From Brugia malayi (lineage: Eukaryota > Nematoda > Chromadorea > Rhabditida > Onchocercidae): a stretch of DNA of 64,000 nt. Below, piece after piece: positions 40,949 to 53,156 of this stretch. Each line of letters begins with the position of its first letter. The stretch's first letter is position 1. Under the pieces are notes generated by a model. That model saw nothing but the letters and a program-made list of their open reading frames with translations, was not told the origin of the DNA and made no database searches. The DNA lies in the NCBI RefSeq assembly GCF_000002995.4, contig NW_025062475.1, forward strand, positions 11,474,187 through 11,538,186, given 5' to 3'. Position numbers and translations under genes: made by a program.

Positions 40949-43059
40949 TCAAGCAATCAATAACAAAATAAGTGTTATGTCATCCGGTTTGCCTCCTGGT
41001 GCGTCGATTCCGTGCTGCGATGCTTTTACTGCAAATGGAGACAAATGCTGCGTATCGAACGCTAACCTTCTTGCAGTAAGTGCTAAACTGTTGCAAGCTT
41101 TCTAAAAATAAATAAATTCAAAACAAGGAAATTTAAAACCACATTTCTGACACAGTACTGGTGCCAAAATCTGTGTTTAAATTTTAAGGCATTTAATATT
41201 ACCAATCAAAAGTGCTAGGACGATTTAATATCTCGACTTTTAAGAGTTTCTAATGCAGTTTTTATATGTTTTAAAGAACTGCTCAAGGATCCAAAACTTA
41301 AATCCTTATTCTATTGTTATAGAATTATTTTCATCCTTTGCTGTTCTCTTATTCATTCCTTGTCCTTTCATTTGTTGCCATATTTCCTCATTATTAATTT
41401 CTATTCTTCACTACTCCAAGCCATTATCTGCCTCATTTGAAGCAATAAAGCACATTTTTTAAATTTTCAAGCAAGGACACATTGAAACTAGATCTACCTG
41501 CACATCACCTGGTTTGAGACCTGATAACTGCTTAACGATTTCATCTTCTGTCACATTATCCCACAAACCATCGGTTGCAAGCACAATAATATCACCGCTC
41601 ATCAAATCCAATGATGCCGATTCAGCTTTCTCTGGAGAATCGCCAAGGAAACTACCGTTTCCTACAAAATTTTTTGAAAACATTAAAAATCTTCCATACC
41701 AGAACTTACAAACATATTAAGATTTCTGAAACCAAATAATTACTGCTGTAGATTTCATAAAATACCACTTACAATTATAAAAATAAGCTGGAATTTAAAA
41801 TAAAAAACATTACGATAAATTTCACCATCATCCGTTGGAGGTAATGACAGTTGATACGGCGCGTTAAAATAATGAGTCTGTTCACGACTACGATATACTA
41901 TCTCGCCATTCCGGATAACAAGATAACCCGAATCACCCAGATTAGCAGAATATAGCGTATCCTGATGAACAATAAGTACACAAGCTGTAGATGAGCCGGT
42001 TGGACGTGGTGGTTTTGCAAGTGCTTCGTATGCACGAGCTAGTAGCTTATCCGGTCGAGTTGGCTTAAACTGGCCTGAAATCGAAAAATCATTACGACGC
42101 TTCATTTTTAAACAGCAGTATTAAATTTTGCATCACTGTTGTGCAGTTATATTAAAATTCAGGTGATATCCACACGGAAATTTTGCTCTTTGTTTACGTA
42201 AGACAATACCTTTCATTACAATTTTTTGACACAGCTTCATCAAGCGACTGGAAAATTCCGATGGGTCGATGCCATAATTGCGCCAACCACCTACACCATC
42301 TGCCACACCTTTAAAGAAATACTGTGTATTCTTTATAAATTACCCATACTTCTTCACTAGAATCTAAAACTATACATTTAATACAAAATGCAGTACTTCA
42401 ATATATTCAAATTATTGCATCTCATTAGGTTCTTCGCTGACAATAAACACTGAACACTTCGTATCATGATTTGTATTATATATCTGTCAGCTGTTACACA
42501 GCTTGCTAATTGCTGAACGGGTTGGTTCAATCAACCGTGCGGTTGGGCTTTTCTAACCTAATTTTACTGCAAACTGTTAACAAGAAAAAAGTAATGAACT
42601 TGTAACCAAAGTAATTTTTTTGGAACTGAAACTTAATAATTGCTTAACATTAGTTAAATTTCCATTTAGTGCCTTTCATGATTTATATGAATGTACAGCG
42701 TTGTACGCTTTGTGCAATTTGCTCTCTGACTATAGGGAAAATGAAGAGTAAAAAACGGAAAAGCACCTACCAACCACATATGTATTTTCGAAACGTGCAA
42801 TGAAGCATGCATCATCACCAAAGACACCTTGATCAAGCACTGTCGAGGGTCCATTTTTGAGATGCTTTGGGAAACCACAACATGATGCATGTACGTCTTT
42901 CACATTTTGATGATGATGAACCGAAGCAACAGGTATATCAGTAGCGCAATGATTATGAAAACATCGACCAGAAGTAAAACAGCGTTCAGTCGCACCAGCT
43001 GTCACTAGGGCACGTACAGCTAAGGTACTGTAGCGCGATAACAGTTTCGTGCGGATCAT
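40949..43059 (-). CDS. PPTC7: PPTC7-type mitochondrial PP2C protein phosphatase
   Basis: Metal-dependent Ser/Thr phosphatase; the human orthologue acts in mitochondria on coenzyme Q synthesis and mitochondrial content. Exons in transcript order: 43059-42771, 42308-42210, 42074-41814, 41661-41498, 41101-40949 (TGA). Total 321 aa against 304 in human; all junctions keep frame. The N-terminus [18 protein letters not shown] is basic and free of acidic residues, as for matrix import. Catalytic motifs: [15 protein letters not shown] (metal-binding D100), [33 protein letters not shown] and [10 protein letters not shown] at the C-terminus. The family's SLDL and DSPE stretches are also present. The family phase pattern supports each intron. 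It is the first gene of a probable operon with NDUFS8 and divergent from WDR37. Confidence 0.94.
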
Positions 43060-44133
43060 TTCACCGTATTAAATGTGATCGCTCTCCTTATAAAATATTC
43101 AGCATTTATATTTTTATCATTTGTAATTCCTAAAAAATATATATTTTACTTTCATATATTGCCGTATAATTTACTGAAATTACACGCCTCAGTATAAAAT
43201 AAATAGCTGAAGATTCAGTTGTACTGCAATATCTATTTTTAATATTTCAACAAATTTAAATGTATCATATGATTTAGATAATGAAAGAGTAGCCAAATTA
43301 ATGTGTTTCCAAAGACCAAAACATAATATATAACTTAATCCAATCCATTCAATATCAACAAAAATCTAAATTACATGAGAAAATACCGAAATGTTTATCA
43401 AATATCTTGAACGCATTATTATTCAATGAGATTTAAGCTATTATTCAATGAAATCCTCGTTATATGGTGCAAAGTAAATCCATATACAACAGAAAGTACA
43501 ACAAACAAAGCCTAACCAAGTCCACAAATTTAGCCAAGCACTCCACCAGCCCTTACATCCTACTCAATCCTTCAGCTCTATTTACACTTTGAGAATTTAA
43601 TACGGTATACTGGAGAGATCTAAATGAAAACATTATTTCCGATTGGTGTTGTTCAAAAAGATTTGCAAAAAAAGACCTATGGCCTTTTCGTTTGAGCTTT
43701 TTTCATTGTTCAGTTTTATTTAAGCTTCTTTTACTGTTCAGTTCTAATATTTGTATTAAATTTTCTTCAGCTTTAAATTTTTTTAACTTACTCAATTTCT
43801 TCAATCTCTAATGCCAAATTTTTTTGTTCAAATTATACACTTCATATTTCTGTTCGTTAGTTTTTTTTCTCTGCTGTTCCCTTTTTATTTCTTACTTGTT
43901 TGAAATATAATTTTTGTTGTTGTCAATTCTTTCTTTATTGATCTGTAATTCAATTTAAAAGTGTCATATCTCGTTTTTCAAGATATATAATTAGATTATT
44001 GCATTGCATGTAAATGGACAATTCTTATGCATATAGCTGGGCAATTTGAAGAGAGTATGATATAGGTAGGTAGCAAGGAGTAGGCTTTTATCGAAATTCG
44101 TCAATTCCAGGATTTTGTTTGTATATCTAGTAT
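43060..44133. promoter_or_regulatory. Divergent promoter region between PPTC7 and WDR37
   Basis: A 1.07-kb AT-rich region between start codons at 43059 (minus) and 44134 (plus). The minus-strand side should hold the PPTC7-NDUFS8 promoter. Nothing coding is seen. T-rich stretches occupy 43740-43940. Confidence 0.5.
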
Positions 44134-47100
44134 ATGTCTGGAAGATTTGAGAAGCTTCGTGTTTGGGTAGACGGTGATGTACAACAAGGATCTTCAACTG
44201 CTCAGCAACAACAACAACAGCAGTACTGTGATATGGAACAAATAGCATTACCACATAAGTATGATTTTCAATGTATTTTATTGTTTAAGTCAAGTTTTAT
44301 TTTAAAATTTTATTAAAATTTTTATAAAAATTTACTAAAATAGTTCAAAAATAATCATTTTATATGCTGATCAGAATTAGAATCATGCGAAATTAATCGT
44401 TTCACATTTTAACTGAAATAGAATTATTTGAAATTAGTCGAAATTCGACGATATTTTTTAGATGTTAAATAGGGATGAAAATATTATGCGGATCAAATAA
44501 TTTTTCTTATATCACGTAGACTTTCTTGTGTTATATCTGTAAGGACCAATAAAGAAATGAAAGGGTGATGTAGCATTGGCGTGTTTCTCGTATATAGCTC
44601 TTCGGTACAAATTAATGAAATCTTGTAAATGGTTTTATATGGATTTTTTTTCTTTTGCATTTATTAAATATTTCAGAGCGCGGTTATACCAGCTGTTTGA
44701 GTATGTTGAAAAGGAAATTGATTCTTTATACGAGGAGAATTGTGAATGTAAGATTTTTATTATTTTTGTTTTAGGAATAAATGCTTGTCTTTAAAAAAAA
44801 ATTAGCAATATTTTCATAAAAGGTAAGTAGAAATTAATTTCCAACTACTTAGGATCAAATAAAAAGTTGTTATGAAAATAGCTAAGTGAACATCAAAATA
44901 TTGTTGAAAGCTGTTCTTCTACTTTATATGTTTGACGTGACATTTGCGATGTCGTTATATGTTTTCTTCTATAAAATTATAAAATTATCTGCCAAGTCCA
45001 AATCTTCGGCTGGTTATTATAGTTATCGGTAATTGATAAATTCAATATTAATCTGGCATATTTTTTTTTTTACAATTTCCAATTTGCTGACTGCTTTTAA
45101 AACTTCACAATGGCAAGCAGCAGTTTAAGTGATGATTTCATAGAAAGTAAGTGGGAAATGATCTTTAATTCCTTAGGATCTAATAAAAATTATTTTTTAA
45201 ATCTAAAAAGTGAAGTTCTACTGAAAAAGTAATGCAGAAATTGTCAATTCAAAAATGGATGACTATTGAAGTGTACAAAAGAAAAAAAGCTTGTAAGGTA
45301 TAAATATTTGTAGTGCAAGCAAAGTTGAACCAATTAAGTGAACGGCTGGGTGAAACGGTAACGATATCACCTGAAATATGTTGTTCATCGAATGACCCGT
45401 TATCAGCACGAAAAGAAACTGGCAGAAAAGGTTGTTCTGTTCACTGTCGACTTTCTTTGAAGAATAACTCTCTTTAGTTTTATATTTCCTTTTTATGGTT
45501 CTTTTTTATAATTTTTTAATAAATTATAAGGCTGCGTTTCTTGACTACTGGTAGCACAATTCAGAAATGCCAGTAGCGCAGGTAGTTATTTAAAGTAGCA
45601 TATTTTTGCGCGGTGACTACGATCCAAACATAAATGATGGCATAAAAGCAAAATAGGATTGGAATTTTCAATTTTTTGTTTATTTTTTGTTTTTAACCGT
45701 ATTGTCGAATGCTTACTGTGTCAAATACTGAATAGAATTTGTGTTTTGAGAAGAGGAAGCTTATGAGCTGATTGGTTATAGTTTCAACAGCATTAATAAT
45801 GAACTAATTAAATCATTAATCGCTGAAGCTATCTTAATTTGTCATTTATCTGCAGTGATAGAATTTATATTTACAGAAAGCGCTGCATAGAAATCAGTTA
45901 TTTGATACTATTCATAATAATGTTGCATATTATAGGTAACCAAATGCGCCAGAAGTTGAAGACTGCTTTACGAGTACCACCGGGACGTCTGGTGCAGAGC
46001 CTGAAAGTTGTTAGTGATAGTTCACGTCGATGCAGATATGTTCGTTCGTTTTTAGGACATCGGGATGGTATATGGCATGTAACGGCAAGTCGTGGAACAC
46101 AGCCAATCTTGGCAAGCGCCTCTGCTGGTCCATCAATTTTTATTCAATTTCCGTAGCTAACAAATAAATATGCATAACTAATAATAATACACTACTATTA
46201 TTAAAATAGTAGTATAGGTTAAAATTGTCAAATAATCTAGTCAGATTTTCAGAATTTAATGCAATTTTATTCAAATAATATATTACAACTATTTAATAGA
46301 TCAGACATGCTTGCTGTGGTCCTTGGATGTAGGTTCATGTTTGGCACAGTATACGGGTCATGTTGGTTCGGTTAATGGTGTTGCTTTCGGGCCGTCGACA
46401 ACAGATTCTAATGAATTCATGCTTGCTACAGCTAGTGGCGATCGTACTGCACATATTTGGAAAGCCATTATTCCAGGTTGGTTAGTAGTGAAGTTTGGTT
46501 TGTTTCTTCTTTTAAAGGAATCTACAGGCATGCTCATGGCTCAGTTTGCTCTTGCTCATTCAATTCTACATTTCACTTGCCTAGAAAAGATATAAAGTAA
46601 ATCAGGATATTCGAAAATTATAGCTCTATCTAATTTAATATTTATTAACATTCCATTTTGTTTGTTGTAGTTGCCAGTTTTTTTTTTTTTTGTGCTCCTT
46701 TTTCAACCTATGATCTTCAATAATATGAACTTTTCTTTTTCTATAAAATAAAAAATTTAGGCAATACCCAGCTTCCTGCTTTAAGCAGTGAAGATGATGA
46801 ACTAGCTGAAAAAGAACAAACGAGTGGAGGGAATGATATTCAAGGTGAATGTTCTTTTATTAGATTAATGGTATTTCATTTTTATCATTTATTAATTTAT
46901 TTCCTCATATGTTCAGGTGGTGGAGAGGTTCATGCATCATGTATTGTACGGCAACCACTCGTACGCTTGACAGGTCATGCTAATGCCGTAATGGCTGTTG
47001 AGTGGTTCAGCAGTGGTGAGCAGCTTATCACAGCTAGCTGGGATAGAACCGCTAACATTTATGATGCTGAACGAGGAGAGATTGTAAATATTTTGTCGGG

Positions 47101-48631
47101 TACGGTTTTTTTTCTATTTAATTATGCAAAAATTCTACTCTTTTTAGAAAAGTTTTATGCAGTTGTTGCGGAGATGAAAGTACAAATTGATAGAAGTAAG
47201 TATATAAAAATGAGTAATGAATAATTCAGATTTCAATTAAACGAGAAACAGGGTTATGGGAAAAAGTATCATGTATTTTATAGGCCATGATGACGAGTTG
47301 AATCACTGTAATGCTCATCCATCGCAAAAACTTATTGTTACTGCAAGCCGTGATTCTACTTTTCGCCTTTGGGATTTCCGGGAATCAATTCAATCTGTTG
47401 CGGTTTTTCAAGGACACATTGAGTATGGTGGTTATTACTTGGTGTTCTTAAATTTTGTATGAAATAATGAGAAATAATGATTCTTTTTGAAATTAATACA
47501 ATTAGTTTTTGCAGCTCAGTCACGTCGGTTGTTTTTTCTTGCGGTGAAAAACTTGTTTCGGGTAGTGATGACCGATCAATCAAGGTTAATTATTCTTACA
47601 AAAAGTATTTTCTGAGAAACTTAATTTAAACTTTGAATCCGATTCTCAGTCCATTTATCTAAAAATTAGAAAATTCTATTTAGAAAAAATCTAAATTTTA
47701 TATGGAATTCCATGACTCAATTAAAATTCAAACATTGTAGGTCTGGGATTTGCGCAATATGCGTAGTGCAATTGTAACCGTTCGTTTGGATAGCGCCGTT
47801 AATCGACTTTCAGTTTCATCACGAAATGTTGTTGCTATTCCACAGGATAATCGCAATATTCGATTATATGATTTGAACACCGTTCGATTAACAAGACTTC
47901 CTCGTGCTAGTGGACAAGTAAAGCATTATTACATTTAATTATTTTCGATTATTTTGATGAAATATGGAATTTTATGAACGTATCAAGCACATTAAAAAGA
48001 GAAAATGAAAGATTTAGGGATGTAATCACTCAAATTAAATCTTTACGAAAAGAATGATGAAAAGCTATCAAGATTTGACCAATGATTTTATATGTTTTAT
48101 TGGGAAATTTCTTTTTGAGTGTCTGAATGAGAGTCAGCTATTTCTAGTTGTCTTTTATCTCAACCGAAATTTTTTACTTGAAGCACAATGTGAAGAAATG
48201 CATTAAAGAAAGAAGTGAAAAATTTAGGGAATATGATCTCTGAAATTGAATATTTACGAAAAGAACAATCAAATTGAGTTCAACCATTTAACATAATACA
48301 AGGGGAAAGAATTCCACATTAAGACTTTAATGTGGAATAAGGATGATAGTAGAGAAAAAAATCAGTTTTATTTTCTTGTCTGTTTTCCTTCAGCTGTAAA
48401 CTTGTGTAATCGTCGCACTAATTGCTCTCTTGTGAATTATTCAGGTGATAACTTTCTTATGAATATAATTTTGCTTATTATTGTTTATATTTATTCCTTG
48501 TTAATTTTCAGAGCCATCGCCGTATAGTTTGTTGCACTGCTTGGGCGGATGATAATTCGAATTATGATCTGTTTACTTGTGGATTTGATAAGCAAGTTAT
48601 TGCTTGGAAGACTACTTTCGAGAAAGATTAA
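44134..48631 (+). CDS. WDR37: WDR37 orthologue, WD40-repeat protein
   Basis: WD40 protein that in vertebrates partners PACS1/PACS2. Exons: 44134-44258, 44677-44747, 45314-45430, 45936-46127, 46300-46476, 46761-46844, 46917-47099, 47284-47422, 47515-47584, 47741-47917, 48512-48631 (TAA). Predicted 484 aa (human 494); all phases match. Order: short N-terminus with a run of seven Gln (QQQQQQQ); helical segment [20 protein letters not shown] matching the WDR37 LLELFGQIEREFENLYIEN-like region; then WD repeats with [78 protein letters not shown] and a C-terminal [12 protein letters not shown]. The family match is clear along the whole length. The exon 4 donor (G|GTCCAT) is weak but the joined DQTCLLWS is exact. 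AATAAA at 49057-49062 fits the 3' end. Confidence 0.95.
45110..45146 (+). CDS. WDR37: Candidate alternative first exon of WDR37
   Basis: ATG GCA AGC... reads [12 protein letters not shown] and ends at a strong donor (A|GTAAGTGG) in phase 1. The next exon (45314) enters in phase 1, so joining would give ...[17 protein letters not shown] in frame, bypassing exons 1 and 2. Human WDR37 also has an N-terminus of polar residues before its helix. It is inferred from codon phase and donor quality only. Confidence 0.4.
48311..48338. repeat. Perfect 12-bp inverted repeat in WDR37 intron 10
   Basis: ATTCCACATTAA (48311-48322), a GACT loop, then TTAATGTGGAAT (48327-48338). The arms are exactly complementary. 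Confidence 0.8.
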
Positions 48632-49056
48632 TTTATTTTCTATTTTTCAATTCGGCTTACTGTTTTGTTATTTAATAGTTGTTGTACATAATTTGAAACT
48701 AATAGTTATGATTAACTTCTCTTTTATTATTTGAAAATTCCATTTATCCCACAATTTTTTTCTTCGTTTGTTTTGTTTTGTATTATTTCTGCTGTTTTTA
48801 AACATTTTTACAACTGATGGCAAATTACAGTGCCAGTTTTGAAATCTCAAAGTGAAATTGCAATTTGTCGTTTGATCTTCCATGAGATTGTATGTGGAAG
48901 TTCTATTCTAAAATTATCTGTTTTAGAAAATGATAAGTCAAGTGATAATTTTTATAAATTATTTTTTGCGCCTCATAGTTGTTTTTAAATTTTTTGATTA
49001 TATCCTTAATTTTAACTTGGAAAACATTCATATTGCGTTAAATTCACTTTGCTTTT

Positions 49057-49062
49057 AATAAA
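49057..49062 (+). terminator. WDR37: Polyadenylation signal of WDR37
   Basis: AATAAA 426 nt after the WDR37 stop codon at 48631, followed by T-rich sequence. Confidence 0.5.
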
Positions 49063-52000
49063 TGTATTCATTCAAGTTCAAATGCTTTTTTTTTATGATT
49101 GTTAAATATATTTCTTAATGAATATTTATTAAAATATAGGAATTCTTATTTTGGCATTATTTTTCATAGACAACATTTACCAGAATTTAATTAATAAGCA
49201 ATAAGCTGAAACAACATTTAGCATATGATATGAGGAAATGGAAATGAGAAGATAATAAAATGAGAAATGGATAAGAAGAGAAAAAATTCTGAAAGAATAA
49301 AAATCTAAATAGGATGCAAGTGAAAATTGAGAATTCTATAAAATCATTATTAAAGGTAACTCGATCGATTGATTCTCATAATTTTAGTCAATTTTACTTT
49401 TCCTTTGATGATATTAAAGTATAACTTCGTTACTTCTAACTCTGAAGCATTTTGCTATTAGTCAGAAATCATTTTTATATGAAATATATAACAGCATTTA
49501 CGTCCTGCTATAACTTTACAGCATTTAAACACACTCACTAGTTGCATATGCTTCATTTATCAAATATGAAATTTTTATGAGAGATTAATTTTAAACTTGA
49601 AGGAAAACTTTTAATGCAAATATATGTAACATTCCAAATATGTATCAAAAATTTTAAATGGCTAGTAGTTACATAGGTAGTGACATATGTCATTTAACTT
49701 TAATCCCTTAATTATCAATTACTCATCACTTCTACCATACTTAGATACCAGTAAATATTGCAAAATCTTGAATGTTAGGGAAAAAGTAGAGTTGTGCATT
49801 GATATATGAATTTATGAATTTTCATTTTTCATAATTTCTTACCAAAACATAAAACGTAAAGGTCACGTTCACTGATTAAGAAAGGTCAAATTACCATCTG
49901 AAAGATAATAATGTTCAATTCCATTACGTTGAATAATTTGTTCGTTGATTATTGCTAGAAGAATTGATTTTCCTACAATAATACTTTAACTTATATGAGC
50001 AGGTAGAATAGAAAGAATGACCTAAGTTACTTTTATTCTTTTATCAATAAGTTTTTTCTCAGTACTTCTAATTACAATAAATCATTTCCATTTACTTCTA
50101 GTAAATTATTCAGTGATTTTTATTTCATACTAAACACGAATTAGGGAAATAAACAAACTACCATTATGAATTTTACTAGATAATAAAAATGAAATTAATA
50201 ATATTCTATCACATAACAATCTTCATTAATCAATTATAGGATTGATTAACTAATCGATTGATCAGTAAATCTTTTTCATTTCAACTAAACATTTAACCTT
50301 AAAATGATATTTGTTCCATTCATGTCAAATTTTTAGCAATAATATATTATCCAAAAATATTTTATCTTAAGAAGTAGCAAATTATTTACTAATTAATTGG
50401 CGGCTACTTTTCATCACATAAACTATGCTATTATTAGTAAAAAAAAAATATTAGTAAAATTTAATACGAAATAATAAGTTTCTCATTAAACTGAATGCAT
50501 TTCTATAATTTATGTTTCAGTTAATTTACAACTCTAAAATACATTACGTTTAGTAAAAAAAAAAAAAAAACATTTTGTAAATTTGTAATATTAATAGAAT
50601 AAAAACTTTCATAAAAGTTCAAATAGAATGCTTAAAATAAGTGTAACATTTCCCAATTCTCAATTTTTTTTCTTTTTTTTTTTTTTTTAAGTTAACAAAG
50701 TAAATTCTTTTGATTATTAGTGATTACTGTTTATTTCACATTTTGAAATTAAACTATATTAAAAGTTTTGCTAAATTTAATCATTTCTTATTACTATTAT
50801 TGTTTGTTATTTAACATCGAAATAACTCATTTCTACAACTTTGATGGATTGTTTACAAAAAAAAAAAAAAAAAATTAGATTAGAAAATTTAATGAAATTA
50901 AAAATGTATGGTTCATGCTGATAAGTATTGTTTTTGTTAAGTATAAAATGAATGTTCATTTCCTAGTGTAAACAAATGTCAACAATTTGGTGATTATATT
51001 CATTTCAATTAATATTAAATTTTTTTTTAAAGCTTTAAGATTAGGACGAAAAAAAAAATTTTTAGTAAATTAAAAAGTCAAAGATGTGTATATTTTAAAG
51101 AGCATATATACACATATTATTATTTGAAATATAAATAATAAATTTTAATTGAACATTTACTAACATAATTTTTGTTTTTGTTTTTACTATTTTAAATAGA
51201 AAAAATTTTGAGCTTCAAAATTAAGCATCGCGTCAGCTATGCTAAAATAAACAAATTCCACAAAATAAATTAATTAATTAATTTAACTTATCATAATAAA
51301 TTTCATTACTTATTACTTACTATGTTTTAAGTATTTTATACAACTTGTTACGCAATAGTATAACATTTAATATTTTTTATAAAATTATTTTACGTTTATA
51401 TATTTATTTAAAATATATTAAATAGTTATATGTTTCATTGCATAGAATCAAAGAAATTTTATGCTAAATGATTAAATAAATTTTAATAAATAATAATAAA
51501 ATAATTTTTGTTAACACAAATTATAACTTTTTGAGAGAAAAAAAAAAAAAAAAAACAACAAATAAATACATTTAGTTTATCAGTTCATTTCACTAATCGA
51601 TTTCCGATCGATTTCTTTGATTGATCTTTGCAAAATCTTTTATTTCCATAACTTATATTTTATAATTTATGTTTAAAGTTAGCAGAAATTTTTCTAATAC
51701 TTACAAATTTTCATAATTTCATTAACAAATTGATGAAATTATGAAAACATTTTGATTCATTTTTAATACACAATAATTTTAATTAAAAATTTATTAATTT
51801 TTTTTCGGTATTAGGTCATTTTTTGACTTCATTACTTCTTATCAAATATGTTAAACTAATGGAACTTTTGTTTTCTTTTTTAATTTTTTATAATTTATTC
51901 ACATATTCAATATAATATTTCAAATTTATATTGAAATAATTAAGTTTGTATGGGAGAAAATTGAAATATTAATTGAATAAAATAATAATCTAAGAATGGT

Positions 52001-52140
52001 ATAAAAGTTTAGAAATTCATTTCAGTTTTTTTTTTTCTAGCATCATTATTCTGGCTTAATAAGTTATAGACTGATTTTTCAAAAGTAAACAAATTCAATG
52101 GTTTCAAAAATTTTCACTCTTTTATATAGCAAAATTCTCA

Positions 52141-53156
52141 GCTTTGCAAATTATTCTAAGATTGAGAGAGAGAGAGAGAAAAAAAAAAGGAAAGAATTGT
52201 CTTTTGGGAAAAATTTACTACTTTTAATGAATATTTTTGTTAGAGGAGCTATTTTTAAGAATACATTAATTTCATTTTGAAGCAGCAAAACAATAATACC
52301 CATTTAGTCGATAAAAAAAAAAAAATTCAAATTCGTTTTTTTTTTTTTTCCTTTCAGAAAGAAATTAGAAGAAGAAGAAAAGTAGGAGAAAAACATTGAA
52401 TTTATTTTAATCTTTTCAATAAAAATAGACAATAAACTCAGTTAATAGGGCCTATAAGTAAGTGAAAGCAAAAAAAAAAAAAAAATAATAATAAGAAATG
52501 CATTTATTGATTACTATATGCTTATTAAGTTATTAATTTCATGCAACAGTATTGCATTAATAAATATTTAATGATAATATTTTGGATAATTAATTAAGTT
52601 GCAATAATAAAATGTAGTAACAAAGATAACAAACGATTAATATTTTAATAATTTCTTTTAGTTTTTCTTTTTTAATTTAAATGCTATTATAAATGTCGCA
52701 TAATTTTAAGATTTCATGCAGCAATATTGCATTAATGAATATAATCCATATAATATTAGATAAATAATTAAATTACAGTAATAAAATATATTCATTTTTC
52801 CTTAAATGATTGATAACATTTTGCTTATAAAATAAATTTAATTATATACCTATCAACCATTATTCATTTCTGATTGAATCGATTAAAATGATTACCATAT
52901 TTTCTTCCTATTTTTCATTAATTTCTTATAGCTTCTTTCTTTTTTTTTTTTTTTATCGACTAAATGGGTATTATTGTTTTGCTGCTTCAAAATGAAATTA
53001 ATGTATCCTTAAAAGTAACGCCTCTAACAAATATTTATTAGAAGTTTTTTGAAAATTTTCTTCTAAAAGATAATTCATTTTTTTTTCCTTCTGTTTTATC
53101 TTTTTTTCTCTTTCTCTCTCTCTCTATCTCTCTCCCTGATTTTCAAAATAATTTCT
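52141..53156. mobile_element. 1-kb inverted-repeat (fold-back/MITE-like) element
   Basis: Sequence 52261-52316 is the exact reverse complement of 52951-53006 (56 bp; it includes GAAGCAGCAAAACAATAATA). Weaker complementarity continues outward: ATTTTTGTTAGAGG against CCTCTAACAAATAT, and a (GA)n tract at 52164-52179 against a (TC)n tract near 53107-53134, giving arms of about 175-200 bp around a 634-bp centre. No transposase or other protein is encoded, so it would be non-autonomous. Target-site duplications could not be defined by eye. Confidence 0.65.
52535..52790. repeat. Two diverged direct repeats within the inverted-repeat element
   Basis: Copies at 52535-52616 and 52711-52790, both starting ATTTCATGCA and containing TATTGCATTAAT then TAATAAAAT, about 75-80% alike. 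The period is about 176 bp. Confidence 0.65.

Noticed and set aside
42520..42565. tRNA-like stem region
   Set aside because: No cloverleaf, no B-box GGTTCGAATCC and no anticodon arm could be built.
44134..44258. Seven-Gln run in WDR37 as a disease-type repeat
   Set aside because: Short and mixed CAA/CAG, with no sign of expansion.
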